A DNA stretch of 64,000 nucleotides. It comes from Lutjanus erythropterus. Lineage: Eukaryota > Chordata > Actinopteri > Lutjaniformes > Lutjanidae. Positions 1-11,010 of the stretch are shown here, piece after piece; within the stretch, counting starts at the first letter, position 1; the number at the start of each line of letters is the position of its first letter. A program made the position numbers and the translations under genes. The notes beneath the pieces were generated by a model, which did no database searches, was not told where the DNA came from, and worked only from the letters and a program-made list of their open reading frames with translations. Where the stretch lies: positions 18,265,204 through 18,329,203 of the forward strand of contig CM034609.1 of NCBI GenBank assembly GCA_020091685.1, written 5' to 3'.

Positions 1-32
1 CAGCGCAACAGTTTAATGTAACTTCAACTCAC

Positions 33-110
33 AGGGAAGCCCATGTCTGTCAGCTGTTTGATGAGACGATTCATGATCCAAGCGTCTTCCTGCTTCCCTG
101 GGACCTTTGC
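33..110 (-). CDS. tnrc6c: tnrc6c exon: start of UBA-like domain
   Basis: This is the most downstream coding exon in the window, 78 nt or 26 codons. The minus strand shows a pyrimidine-rich acceptor ending CCCAG at 111-112 and a consensus donor GTGAGT at 32-27. The peptide contains DAWIMNRLIKQLTDMGFP, matching the first helix of the UBA-like domain that follows the GW-rich region in TNRC6C. The incoming phase is 0 and agrees with the upstream exon, which ends in a complete Lys codon across a short 109-nt intron. The family continues with the rest of the UBA-like domain, a Gln-rich segment, PAM2 and an RRM, all outside the window. Protein identity is firm; paralogue assignment (C rather than A or B) rests on this and the neighbouring exons. 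Confidence 0.93.
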
Positions 111-219
111 CTGGGAGAGATGGTAACAGGAAATTATTATTACCATATTAACTTATATAAATGTAATATCAAGTTATTTACAATGGTCTATTCTGTCTGT
201 AATGAGTCTTGCTCCACAC

Positions 220-386
220 CTTCTGTGAGACTTTTTTAGATGCATTGCCCCAAGAGTTACAGGAAGAGTTGCTCTCCTGGGAGGCAGTGCTGTTCCACAT
301 GTCTCCCTCCTCAGCATCCCACTGACCCCCCGATAAGTTCAGCTCTTCACCTCCACCTCCCCATCCGTCTTGCATAGGTTTGGGGG
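220..386 (-). CDS. tnrc6c: tnrc6c exon between GW-rich region and UBA-like domain
   Basis: A 167-nt exon adding the end of a split codon (Ala) plus 55 codons. The acceptor is TTTTCCAG at 394-387 and the donor GTGTGG at 219-214, so the donor departs from GTRAGT. The peptide includes PMQDGWGGGGEELNLSGGQW and ends SWGNASKKVSQK. This matches the TNRC6C segment with the SMQEGW motif, an acidic WEDEEGDVW-like stretch and a Ser-rich SQESTSSCSSWGN-like stretch. The aligned TNRC6A and TNRC6B segments differ more, which supports TNRC6C. Phase 1 in and phase 0 out fit both neighbours. It contributes further GW/WG residues to the Argonaute-binding region. Confidence 0.93.
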
Positions 387-1429
387 CTGGAAAACAAGCA
401 CACCACAAGCAAGGATGTAAACAAAGCAGCACTGAGAACATATACCGTGACACATGCCTTATGAGATAATTTAATTCTTTCAAGAAATCTGAGACGGGCT
501 AATTTCAAATTTGGATCATTGATGCCATTTTTGCAAAACTCAATTTGTTGGCCAATGTCAGCTATATGCAAATATGGAAGTTATGTGGGTGCATTCAATC
601 TATTTGACTGTAACTGACTGACATAGCACTAGATGACTTTGAGACTATGTCTGCAGCTTTGATTACATTTAAACAGGAGAAATATCAAGTAATAATATTA
701 ATTGATGTTACATTATAATAATAATATTAATTTAATGTTAATGATATTAGGTAGAAAAAAAAATGCCTTCTCTCAAGAAAAAGATGTCTTATTACAGGTT
801 AATGTAATTATCTTAATACCATACATGTTGAATAACAATTGAAATTACCTTAACTGCATAAACATTGGGTTATGCACTGCACTAAATATAAGTTGGATTT
901 GTTTTTCCTTGTTGTCAATAAAAGCAAGTTTTTAGAGATAAATTAGATTTTAAGGTACTTTCCAAGATTGTGCATTGTTGCCGCAGGGGAACAAAAAAAA
1001 AAAAAAAAAATTATGTCCAAATATTTCCATTATTTAGGAAATTTTAAGTAATGAAAACACATTATAACATTTTTATCATGGTTAAGTAATAATTCATGCA
1101 ACAGAGGGTTAAGGTTAAGACGACTAATAGAAAATAAAAGTGAAAAAAAATCATTAATTTAGAACTGGTTACATAAACTTGAAAACAAAACATGTTGGAA
1201 TCTGAGCACAATAAAAATCTGGCCACTAGGTGTCAGTGTGGATTTCTGGGTAGAGCTTCCAGTACCCTTGCTTCCCCTGTATCATACCGATGTCCTTGAT
1301 TTGACTCATCAGAGCAGATTTGCTGAACTTTTTCAGCAGTGGAGCACACATGCTGTATCATTATTCTTCAAAGTTACACACACTTGACGGAGACTAATTA
1401 ATAAAACCACACAGGGTTAAACTATTCAC
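387..1429 (-). other. tnrc6c intron, 1.04 kb
   Basis: AT-rich intron with no coding potential. It contains A-runs at about 754-763 and 994-1010 and a pyrimidine-rich stretch before the acceptor at 387-388. The piece around 1218-1240 resembles short dispersed fish repeats with a CCACTAGGTGTCAG core, but it is too short to classify. Nothing else was recognised. Confidence 0.7.
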
Positions 1430-1624
1430 CAGGTTTGCAAGGTGCAGATGTCATCGCCGGGTTGCCCCTGCCATAGTTGTCTGGGTTGCTGTCTCCCCAG
1501 CCTCCACAGCTCCCAGTAGGTTTGCCCCAGGCAGATGTCCCATTGTCCACGCTGACTGGAGCGGGTGCAGGTTCCCCCCAAGAGCTCTCTGATTTTGTGT
1601 GGGAGCTGGGTATCTCTCCCCAAC
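1430..1624 (-). CDS. tnrc6c: tnrc6c exon with GW repeats
   Basis: A 195-nt exon (a split Gly codon plus 64 codons and one trailing base). The acceptor on the minus strand is TGTGTCCTCCAG at 1636-1625 and the donor GTGAAT at 1429-1424. The peptide has WGEIPSSHTKSESSWGEP, then VDNGTSAWGKP and GGWGDSNP, and ends APCKP. It aligns with the TNRC6C segment bearing WGEMPN, SWGEP, VDNGTAAWGKP and CKPA. Four WG/GW sites extend the Argonaute-binding surface. Phase 1 at both ends agrees with the flanking exons, so skipping it would keep the reading frame. Confidence 0.93.
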
Positions 1625-1911
1625 CTGGAGGACACACAAGGACAAGTGCCTGTCAATAAAAATAATTCATCGCACAAATTTCAGCATCTAAAATAAGTTC
1701 TCTCATTTGCCTGTGTTTTTAGATTTTCTCATATGGAGGCAGAAAGATATACTGTTAAAACCTAAAACTATTTTATTACAAACTAACACTGTTTCAGCAA
1801 GAGAAACTACTCTTTTTTCCAAATGCAAATTTCCTAGAAATATCAGAAGTACTGAGAAATACAGCTGAAGAAAAAATGTGCTGCCTTTTCCAAGTCTGAA
1901 GTTACAGCACT

Positions 1912-2336
1912 TTTTATAACGGTTTAATTAAGGAATGTGTTAATGGAGTCTGGCAGGCAAATGAGGCAGGACGTCACTGAACTCCACTTCAGAGTGTGTA
2001 TTTTCAAAGGAGTGGGCTTTTGTTTTCAAGATAATGGGTTTCAGTTTACATTGACAGACAACTGACAGTTATAAGCAGCTGATCAATTGACAGCATATGA
2101 CTTGTCGTTGCTTGTTACTGTCAAATTACGATGTTGCACTTGTCTTGCGCTTCTACAGTGTTTCTGCAGCCTGCCTGAGCTTTCTCATGTCTGGGGAAGA
2201 AGGGGGCTTCAACCAGACTATATTTTAAATATGACTTCAATCTATTTAATATACCGTCTATAGCTCCAACTCACTATTTGGACTGCAGTACTCATTTTTG
2301 GACATGCAATTGTTAATAGATAATGCTCCTTGAGAC
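1912..2336 (+). repeat. interspersed repeat, copy 1 (truncated)
   Basis: Shares order and long blocks with copies at 33563-34182 and 39421-40077: an AGTCTGG..CACTGAAC block, a GGCTTTTGTTTTCA block, GACAACTGACAGTTAT, CAGCCTGCCTGA, and CTCCAACT..TATTTGGACTGCAGTA. This copy lacks roughly the first 230 bp present in the other two. All three lie in the same orientation. No coding capacity is seen. It is probably a non-autonomous DNA transposon, because the longer copies begin and end with related TTAAAGG..GCAATAT-type sequences. Confidence 0.75.
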
Positions 2337-3782
2337 TAAATAATCCTTATTTATTTAATGTGACAGCCCTCACCACAGCTCTTTCTCCTAGAAAGGAGGA
2401 GTCTTCTCTTCATTGTTCTTTGCTAAATGGCTATCCGCAAACAAACTTCAAACAAGTTTCTTTTGTTTTCCTGTTTGTTTCTTATTTGTTGATACAAAGT
2501 GAGCCTTAAATCTAACTGAGCCTCTGGTAAACCACCATCACCCCGTTTATCCTTCTGTTTTGTGTGTGAAGTGCCACTCGTGCAAGATGGCAGAAACCTG
2601 GGCTTGGCTTAGCAGGATGGTTGACAGAGGGAGAAGATGCCCATTTAAGATTTGGCACAGCCCCGTCCCTCTTGGCATGAGAGACACAGTGCTGTCTCTG
2701 GGCCTGAGGCAGTGCCAAGCTCAGCTTAGCTCTCTCCAGGGAGAGGTCAAATCCTAAAGGCTGCTCCAAAATTATAGTTAACATTCGACCTTCTCGAATG
2801 CCTGGCTGAGGCACGACACCCATCTAAAATGTAGTACACTCGGACAAAACTCTGTATTTTTTCCCTTCACTTTTTTAGTTATGAAAAGTATCGACAAGGG
2901 TCCGATTAGTTGTTGATCTATAAAATGTCAGAAAATAGTGAAAAATGTTGATCTTTGTTTTCCAAAGGCAACACAAATATATTCATCTTAAATTGATTAA
3001 TCACCGTTAAGCATTTAACCGTTTAAAATGTTTTAATTGATAGTCTAGAAATAGCATTAATTGACAGGTATCAATTTAATATGAAAGTAATGCAAGTACT
3101 TTTCAAACATTAAAAATGCATTAAATTCAAGTGCTTTTAAGAGTGTTTTCAAAGATTTTCAGCACCCGTAACAACCCTGTGTGGAGGAGTTATCCCTCCT
3201 TGTTTTTTATATTCAACAGCCATTATGCCAGCAATATGGACTGCTATCAGGTTTTATTGGGAGCTAAATTAATCCAGTGAGGAGTCAGCATGCAGGGTCA
3301 ATTGAGGGACAGCAGGGGGCATCTGACTCCACTCTGCTCCGAGGGGCTTGCTCCACCTCCTCCCTTCAGCTACTGACAGATGGTGGCTCCCATATAATCA
3401 CGCACTTCCGATCCGTCTCAAACAGTTTGTGGTGAATCGCTATTTTCACGAGACAGTTTGTAAACAGCATTCTTGTGTTTCCTTTGGGTACCCATGAGAG
3501 GTTGCCAGGGTTACCCGCACAGACGTGTCCGGTGTTGTGAAATGTGAGAGGAGCCTCATGGAGGGACGGGCCTGGCACTGCTTAACTCATTTGGATAGTT
3601 GATTAGATGTAAATCCAAAGAGGGCAAACAAGGTCAAGATTTTACCTTTAAGTGGATCAACAGATTGAAGCTTAACAGTGCGCTGTGCTAACTACCCAAC
3701 CAACTTTCATGTTTGACACCTTTAGGTTGAACAGTTAAGAAGAGAAAAGCTACATGAAATTAAAAAACACAAGATAAATCTG

Positions 3783-4836
3783 CAACCCCAGTTCTAAAAC
3801 AGTGCTACACTACGTAAAATATAAATTAAAAACAAAATGCAATGATTTGCAAAACCTTTTAAACTTGTATTCAATGGAATACAGTATTAAGACAAGACAT
3901 TTAATGTTCAAACTGATTAACTTGATTGTTTTATGTAAATATACACTCATTCTGAATTTGATTCCTACAGTACATTTCAAAAACAACCTGTTTAAATTTC
4001 AACTGGTAAACAGGTTAATTGGTAACAGGTAACAGTATCATGACTGGATATTGAAGGGATATCTTTGAAAGGCTCAGTCATTCACAAGCAAGGATGGTGA
4101 GTGAGGTTCATCACTTTGTGAAAAACAGCATGTGCAAATTGTCAAAGTTTAAGAACGTTTCTCAACACAAAACTATATGGAATTTATGGATTTCACCATC
4201 TATAATCCATGATATCGTTAAAAGATACAGAAAAGAAATCCAGAGAAATCTTTGTATTTACATCATCATCTTAGATCTGCTGCATCTATAAATGCAAGTT
4301 AAGACTCCCTGCTGACTTCTCAGGGGTCCAAGCTCATCTGAGATGGACTGTCATAAAGTTAAAAGTGCACTGTGGCCCGATGAGTCCACATTTCAGGTTG
4401 TTTTCAGAAATCACGGCATGAACTCCAGGCTGAAGAGGTTGTTACCAGGCATCATGGGTAACTGTCACATCTGTGAAGGCCCCATTAATGCTGAAAGAAG
4501 GTGAAAGAATATCCTCTTCAAAACTATAACAATTAGTGGCCACAGTTCTTAAACGCTAGGTGTTAGTAAAAGAAAAGGTGATGTATCACAGCGGTAAACA
4601 TGCCCCTGTCCAAACTTTTTTGGAACATGTTGCAGGCATCAAATTCAAATAAGTGTATATTTATAAAAAACAATAAAATTAATCAGTTTGAAGATTAAAT
4701 ATTTTGTCTTTGAACTGTATTCAGCTGAATATAGGTCGCAAAAGTTTTTTGCAAATCATTGCATTCTGTTTTTATTTCTTTTTTCATTATTTAGTAAGTT
4801 TACACAATGTCCCAACTGTTCTAGAATTAGAGTTGT
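3783..4836 (+). mobile_element. Tc1-like DNA transposon, internally deleted relic
   Basis: The left end (CAACCCCAGTTCTAAAACAG, then ATGCAATGATTTGCAAA) and the right end (TTTGCAAATCATTGCATTCT, then TTCTAGAATTAGAGTTG) form imperfect inverted terminal repeats. Internal stretches resemble a Tc1-like transposase gene on the plus strand: the amino-terminal DNA-binding part around 4060-4250, a piece with GATGAGTCCACATTTCA (near the first catalytic Asp of the DDE domain) around 4380, and a 3' part ending in the GATGT..CACAG..GGTAAACATGCCCCTGTCC segment around 4575-4610. Large parts are missing and stop codons interrupt the frames, so it cannot make transposase. A second deleted copy is at 16361-16940 and an antisense fragment at 51905-52310. 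Confidence 0.85.
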
Positions 4837-5011
4837 AATTTACCTTGAGTTACATTTTGAATATCTGAAATCAAATCACTTTTAAAGTCTGAATGTTGAC
4901 AAACTAAAGTAGATCTGTAACCTATAAGCTAATAAATCTGATCAACTTCATTAAACAAAAGGTGTGGGCTATGTATGCACACTGCAAACTCAGAGCATTA
5001 TGTTGTCTTAC

Positions 5012-7252
5012 CTTGAGCTATCAGGGGACCCCTGTTGTGAGACGGCCCAGACTGGTCAAGGGGCTCCCTGGTGGGCCCAGGGTTTTGGGAGTTTTGGGTG
5101 TGATTCTGTAAAGGTGCAGGCGGCCCATGATAAGGGTGATTGTGAGAAGAGGGATGGTTGTTGTTGGGGCCCGGGGGGTTATTGCCTCCAGTGGTAACTT
5201 TAGCCTGGGACATTCCTGGATTGTTCCTGTCCCACAGGTTGACAGCCTTGTTGTAGGTACCAGGGTCACCCCAAGCCGAGGTCCCGTCATCTATCTCCAT
5301 CTTACGTCGGATTGAAGGTGGGGAGGGCTCTTCCCAGCCTGTAGGCTCAGCTGAGGATTCCTGCTTACTGCCACTCCAACCTCCACTCTGCTTCACTGAG
5401 CCTGAGCCACCCCAAGAGCCCATGCTCCCTGCTCCACTGTTACCACTGGGCCCATCCTGAGGCTTGCCACCCCAGCCTTGTGGAGGGCCACTGGGACGCT
5501 GACAAACTGGCTCTCCCCAGCCACCATTTCCTCCAGCTCCAGATATCCCAGGTCCTGAAGCAGGCATTCCCCATCCCCGTGGCTTCTCCTTCCAGCCTCC
5601 TGCTTCTCCCTCCCATCCAGGGGTAGTGGGACTCTTTTTGCTCTCTTCTGCTTCTCTCCAGTCGCCAGCATTATTGCTCCCTCCACTATTACCCCAGCTG
5701 TGGGATGCTTTGGGTTGATCTCCCCAGCCCTGGGATGTTGTCTTGATGTGAGAATCATCCCATCCAGTTGACTTCTCCTCTCCCCATGACTGACCCCCAT
5801 TCTTGGGTATGCTGGTGGTGGGACCTCCTGTTGGAGGGTTCCCCCAGCCACCAGGGCCACCTGGGGGCTTAATGTTGTTGGGTGGCTCTCCCCAACCAGA
5901 GCTAGGCTGGTTGGTAGCAGGTATGCTTCCACCCCAACCTGAAGCTCCCTGAGAACCAGGCACATCATTTTTGCTCCCAGGGTCAGTCCTCTGAGAGGGG
6001 CCGATGTTAGTGTTGGAGGGCCCCTGGGCATCGCTTGGAGTGGTTGAGCCAGAGCCCCACGATTCAGTGCCTACATCATTCTTGCGTTTAGTATCGTCCA
6101 TGTCCCAGGAGGTATGCTGGCGAACAGGGGTCTGTCCCCAGCCAGTGTTACACAACACCCTGGGGTCCAGATCCTGAGCAGGCAGCAGAGGAGCTGGATT
6201 ACTTCTGGATGAGTGGTCTCTGTGCCGGGGATTTCCTTCCATGCTGTCACTGCTCCCTTCACTAGCACCAGCTGTGCTCACAGCTCTGCTCCAAGGACTA
6301 GCCTGTGGATCCTGGGGAGGAGAGCTGGGGGCATCCCAGTTTCCCGGGGCCTCTTCAGTGTGCTGCTTCCCCCAGCCTCCGCCGGACTGGTCGCCCCAGC
6401 CTCCAGAATTTCCTGCTCCACCTCCTCCATGGCCCCAGCCAGAGTCCCAGCCAGGTGCCTCCTTCGATGAAGGTGCCTTTGAGTCGCCACTGTTACCCCA
6501 TACTGAGCTACCATCTTCTCCATTGACCTGTGGGCCCCCTTGTGAGGGCTGGCCCATGGAGCCCAGGCCTACAGGTGCACTACCCCAGCCAGGCAAGTTG
6601 CGGATGGGGCTGGGGGGTTCCTGCTTATTAGTGTGATTTGGTCCATCAGTTTTAAGGTTCTGAGGTTCTGAACTGAAAGACACATTCGTGGACGGGGAGG
6701 GGTGTGGCTCTGACGTGTCAGAGGCCATTATGCTACCCCAGGCGCTGCCAATCCCCGAGGAGTTGCTGTTAGTGTTGGCTCCGGTACAGGTGCTGGTCTG
6801 GGCTGGTGGGGGGCCAGCTGGATTACAGAGGTTGGGTGTAGGTTGAGGAGGTGAAATGGTGTTGGCTCCCCCTGAGCTGCCTCCCCCTGTGCCACCCCCA
6901 TCATGCCCCAACATGGGCCAGGCAGAAGGGTTGGCATTAGGGTTTAGGTTCAAGTTAAAGTTGGTGGTGGAGGATGATGAAGAAGAGCCCCAGGCCCTGT
7001 TGCCTCCTCCTCCCACTGGGCTGTCACTCTTCCCTTCACTCCCCACTGAGGGCTGAGGGGGGCAATGGGAAGGTCCAGGCCCAGAGCCCCAGCTGCGATT
7101 AGCTGCAACCTGGCTAGAGAGCATGCTGGTTCCAGTATGATTGGCAGGGCTGGACCCACTGTTGGCCTTGCTGCTAAGGTGGTTGGCAGGGAAGTGGCCT
7201 GTCTGGCTATTGGCCCCTGTGGCCATACTCACTGTACTACAACTACTACTAG

Positions 7253-7284
<32 letters not shown>

Positions 7285-7516
7285 TTGCTGGTCAGGTGAC
7301 CAGGGTCAGTGTCCAAAGGGCATCCTCCTGGAGGGGCCTGGCTCTGGCTGAGGGTAATAGAAGGCCAAGCCTCTGTGTCCTTCTGGTCAATGATCAGTTG
7401 ATCCCAGCCACTGAGATTGGTGGAAGATGCAGCACTTGTGGCACTCCTGTTGGCTGGCAGGTGTCCCCAGAGGGGATTATCATACTGGGCTCCCTGGCTG
7501 CTCTGTGGGGGCAGTT
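5012..7516 (-). CDS. tnrc6c: tnrc6c giant exon: Argonaute-binding GW-rich region
   Basis: A 2505-nt exon, uninterrupted for 834 full codons plus split codons at both ends. The acceptor on the minus strand is TCCCATACAG and the donor GTAAGA at 5011-5006. It encodes the Argonaute-binding region of a GW182 protein: about 28 Trp residues in GW, WG or GWG context by eye, spaced by Ser, Gly, Pro and Asn-rich linkers. Order: [11 protein letters not shown] and EAWPSI near the start; a poly-Ser run; MATGAN (7226); [19 protein letters not shown] (about 6900-6960); [19 protein letters not shown] (about 6118-6177); and the conserved [19 protein letters not shown] stretch followed by SAWGDP (about 5262-5345). 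MATG, NPNANP and [12 protein letters not shown] agree with TNRC6C rather than A or B. Trp residues of such regions insert into Argonaute pockets. The protein acts in the cytoplasm and P-bodies in microRNA silencing. Human short TNRC6C begins at a MATG methionine equivalent to 7226. Confidence 0.96.
7233..7291 (-). repeat. AGC/AGT trinucleotide tract encoding poly-Ser
   Basis: On the coding strand this is a run of AGC codons (eight perfect units at 7284-7261) continuing into mixed AGT codons, giving a run of about 12 Ser followed by TSSSC. TNRC6 genes were named for trinucleotide repeats. The tract lies just amino-terminal to the MATG methionine, so a length change would alter the long isoform only. 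It stays in frame. Confidence 0.9.
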
Positions 7517-9758
7517 CTGTATGGGAGGAAAGGAAAACAAGAGGACATGAGCATGAGCAAGAGGATGAGAAAAGAGAGGTATAAGTCATGCACGTCATCA
7601 CACCCACACATGCTTAGTAAGGTTGAAATACCATGGCAACATCTAAGGTGTCTTATATACATAGATTTCACAGGGTGCTTTATTAATGAAAATAAATACC
7701 ACCCATACTGCAAATGCACACACAGAGAGCATATGAGAGCGCAGAAAGCTTTAAATAGAAAATAATGTGCTCAACATTTATGCACTCAATTTGAGTGCGT
7801 TTTGACAGGTCACACATAGATTTCACACATTTGTCTCGAAATATGCAGTGACTCAAGATAGGACCAATGCTTGCCATCATGTAACAAAGATAAGATGAAA
7901 ATATATTTACAGTGTAACTACAGATGACTTCAAAAGTCTATTTGCTGCATCTGAATTATCAAAACCAGATATAACTGAATCTCAAAAAGAAGACCTATTA
8001 AACAAGTCAGACATCCCTGAGGCTACTTTGCAATCACTGCAGACATTGTTATTGTGTTCTGTATCATTTGTCTGTCAACTTGTCAGCAGGATTACGGAAA
8101 AAGTACTTGCTTGATTTAATATAAGATACAGGACAGTAATGCCATCCTGAGCAGAGAATAAAGCCTCACTCGTCATGTATATGTTATTATCCAAGCTTCT
8201 CCATTTACCCAGGACAGTTACTAGTGGATGTTTGTGAGTGTGCACATGTGATTTGTGTGTGTTTGTGCATGCAAGTCTCTGTCTTTCTTCCCTGTGTTCA
8301 TGGCGGCTTGGTGAGTAACAGGTAAACAGTAAACTAAAATACACATCTGAAACCATTTTAGGTGAGAGACAGGCAATGTAAAAACAGAATCTTCAGCCAT
8401 ATTTAACCATCATCATCACCTAAGTTTCGTGAGTCTCCGTTGAAAATTGAGACAGTGTACTAAAAACATTTTACATGAGAAATAGGCAAAGCAGTAAAAT
8501 AATCTTCACCTATATTTCATCAGCACTGCCTAGTTTGACAATTTGATCAGTTTTGTGAACAGTGAGTGTTCAGACGACACTTTTTTCCAAACCTTATTGA
8601 GTAAAGAAGCGTGCATTCGTTTTGGTCTGAGATGCTGGTGCTCTCTGTCACCACTAGAGGAAGTAAATGTCGTATACAGCACCTTTGAGCAAACACGGTT
8701 AAAACTGAACCAAATGGAAAATTGTACCACATTTAAAATCATCTTGTCTTACTAATTAAATAATACATGCTTATGTCATGTATGAAATGAGAAGCTCTTG
8801 AAGCTAAGTACTGTTCAGCATCTTCATAACAAGTTACCCAAAAAAAGGACTGTCATGTCTAAGAATCACATTAGAGGATGTAATGAATGATATCCAAGTC
8901 ATCTTTGACTTCTGACCTCTTAGCCACTGTAGTTATGACCTCTGCTTGACATGAAGCACAAAAACTTTGCACTAACCCTCAGCTGCCTGTCTCCTCATCA
9001 AGATATCAATCTCCATCTGTCTGCACAACTGCTCTGACAACACAAAGTACTGCTTTGGCTTATTTCTCTTAGATCCCTGTGGAGTGAGTTGAGTGCGCTC
9101 CCTGGAGTTCCAGTGTGCATATGCGTCATGTTGGTACAAACTAAGCCCCGTTGCAGATCATGATTGGTGTACTGACCAACCTGCTGCCGCCTCATTGCCT
9201 CGTTTCTGCTGTTCCTCATGCTGCTGCGGCTTGTTGTTTACATTTGCCTTCACATGCATGCTTAGTTTGTATGCAGTGACTGACTGTGTCACAACTACAT
9301 GAGGGGAGTGACAGCATTTGTGTACCACCCCCTGTTTTCAAGCTTACTTTAATGCTTGCAACTAACGGAGGGAGAGGAGGCAGTGGGAGAGTAGGAGGGA
9401 AAAAAGAGGGCACTGTGTTTCTGACACACACAGCGCTGTCGTTCTGTAGCGTCACTCCACTGAGAAGTGCAGGACCGCCATTTTCTCAGTCCTGAACTAC
9501 AGCCAAAAGGGCTCTGAGCTACCGTCTGTATCTCCAACATTGCTGTTTTCTGCACGCATGTCTCACTCACAATAATAAACACAAAGCAGAAGAACTCAAC
9601 ACTGCATGCCCGCAATGCACTGCCGCTGCAGCTTTAATGCTTAAAGTGATCATCCACACAGCGTGTAAATACCAGCCACCAAAACAACGCAGAAGAGACA
9701 GAGAAGAGAAAAAACAGGGAGCTGGAAGAGGAAAGAAGGAAACACGGTAGTGAAATAC

Positions 9759-9990
9759 CTGTGGAGAGGTGCCTCCCAACCATCCTGTAAAGAGCTAGTT
9801 TTTGTGCGACGCAGCGACCATCCTTGTCTCAATATGTCTGCTCGGCTCGCCAAGCTTCTGAGGCTCGTTTCTGAAATGCTGCCAAGAAGTTGCACAGCTC
9901 TTGCGCGGCATGAGACAACCCCCCCTCCTCCCTTCCTTCCTCACCCCTCATGCTCAGTCCCTCCCACCAACACTGCTCTGGCTGGGTCTC
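9759..9990 (-). CDS. tnrc6c: candidate alternative first exon of tnrc6c (short isoform)
   Basis: Seen on the minus strand: TATAAATA at 10029-10022, then a locally CpG-bearing stretch, then AGGATGG with the ATG at 9783-9781 (A at -3, G at +4), and a plausible donor CACAG|GTATTT at 9759/9758. The 25 nt from ATG to donor end in phase 1, exactly what the giant exon acceptor at 7516 needs, giving MVGRHLST joined to ELPPQ. The right edge (transcription start) is a guess, about 30 nt below the TATA-like box. Known: human TNRC6C also has forms lacking the basic N-terminus. Inferred: an internal promoter does the same here. The donor is not optimal, and no transcript evidence is available. If the local ATG is skipped, the methionine at 7226 would serve. 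Confidence 0.35.
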
Positions 9991-10021
9991 TCCTCTTCTA
10001 TCTATTGCCTCCCTCTGGCTT

Positions 10022-10083
10022 TATTTATATCGTGCTCTATTCCTATCCTGATGGAGGATATTCTCCCTCTCTGGAAAAGCACA
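10022..10083 (-). promoter_or_regulatory. TATA-like box and adjacent 46-bp element of candidate internal promoter
   Basis: TATAAATA on the minus strand (10029-10022) is preceded, 8 bases upstream, by a 46-bp sequence (10038-10083) that recurs almost unchanged at 13081-13126. The position fits a core promoter for the candidate exon ending at 9759. TATA-like sequences occur often by chance in AT-rich DNA. Confidence 0.3.
10038..10083 (+). repeat. 46-bp duplicated segment, copy 1
   Basis: TATTCCTATCCTGATGGAGG begins a 46-base block that differs from 13081-13126 at only one position (T/C). The flanks are unrelated. Confidence 0.9.
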
Positions 10084-10799
10084 GAAAGACAGCAGGCTGG
10101 GGGAGGGGAAGAGAGCACTGTAGAGATGGGGGGCAGTATCGGTGTGGTGGGGGGGCTTGGTTAACAGCTGAACGATAAAGCCTGGAGACTTTCATTATGC
10201 ACTCACGAGGCATGAGGTAAAACAAAACAAAAGGGGGACTCCTCTAACCTCCCCCCACCCTCACATCTTTCAACCTTTCAGAACTGTCACTAAATATTTA
10301 GCCAAGACCACTCCATCTGCAATTAGCACTGCTGTCCACAATGGAAGGCCTCTTGAATAGCAGTGGCAGGCAAGAGAGAGGAAGAGAAACCCCACAAAGG
10401 CCGGCTGCAACCCTGGTGCTGGAATGACAATTTCCTCACACAAGCGCGTGTTTATGTATGAACAGGCATTTCATCAGATCAAATGTTACGGCTGAACAAT
10501 ATGCAAAAAATCACATCGCAATCATTAACACAGATATTGCAATTGTGATATGAGTCACGATTTCAATGGGAATGATCATTTTTGCATTTAATTTTCATTT
10601 AAGAAAATATAAAAATGATGGGGATGTGATTTTTGCTGGGATCTGTACAAAACAAGCATGTTCCCTTATGTCTGGAGAACATGATTTGTAGGCTGAGGCA
10701 TCTCAGCTGCACCACGATGCTTCATTGATAATGGCATGTTGCTGACAGACCTCTGTGATTCTGTCTCCACACTAGCAACAGTCGTAGTCAGAGGTATTA

Positions 10800-11010
10800 T
10801 GTTTTTGACTTATCCCAGTCTTGTGAATGCAATATCTCAAGGACGCCTTGAGGAAATTTTTTCAAACTTGACAAAAATGTCCGCTAGGACTCAAGGATGA
10901 ACTACTTAGATTTTCGTTGACATAGGTCACTGTAACCTGACAAAAAACATATTTGGCCATAATTTAAGAATCCATGCATTGATTACAACAACATTCCACA
11001 CTAATGTATA
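10800..11010 (+). repeat. dispersed repeat, copy 1
   Basis: Contains GTGAATGCAATATCTCAAGG, a GCCTTGAGGAAATTT block, ACTCAAGGATGAACTACTTAG, GGTCACTGTAACCT and TTGGCCAT, in the same order as 53745-53910. It is a degraded copy of a widespread fish repeat of unclear class. No gene is seen. Confidence 0.7.

Larger units (their letters stand above)
1625..5011 (-). other. tnrc6c intron, 3.4 kb, repeat-bearing
   Basis: Intron between the giant exon and the 195-nt exon. It holds one copy of the three-copy repeat (about 1912-2336) and an internally deleted Tc1-like element (3783-4836), each listed separately. Between them, about 2340-3780 has no recognisable gene or repeat; short open frames near 2512-2823 lack splice sites and family resemblance. 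Confidence 0.7.

Noticed and set aside
7065..7550. 161-codon plus-strand open frame, and other frames opposite the giant exon
   Set aside because: They are antisense shadows of a Gly/Ser/Trp-rich coding exon, with no independent signals or family likeness.
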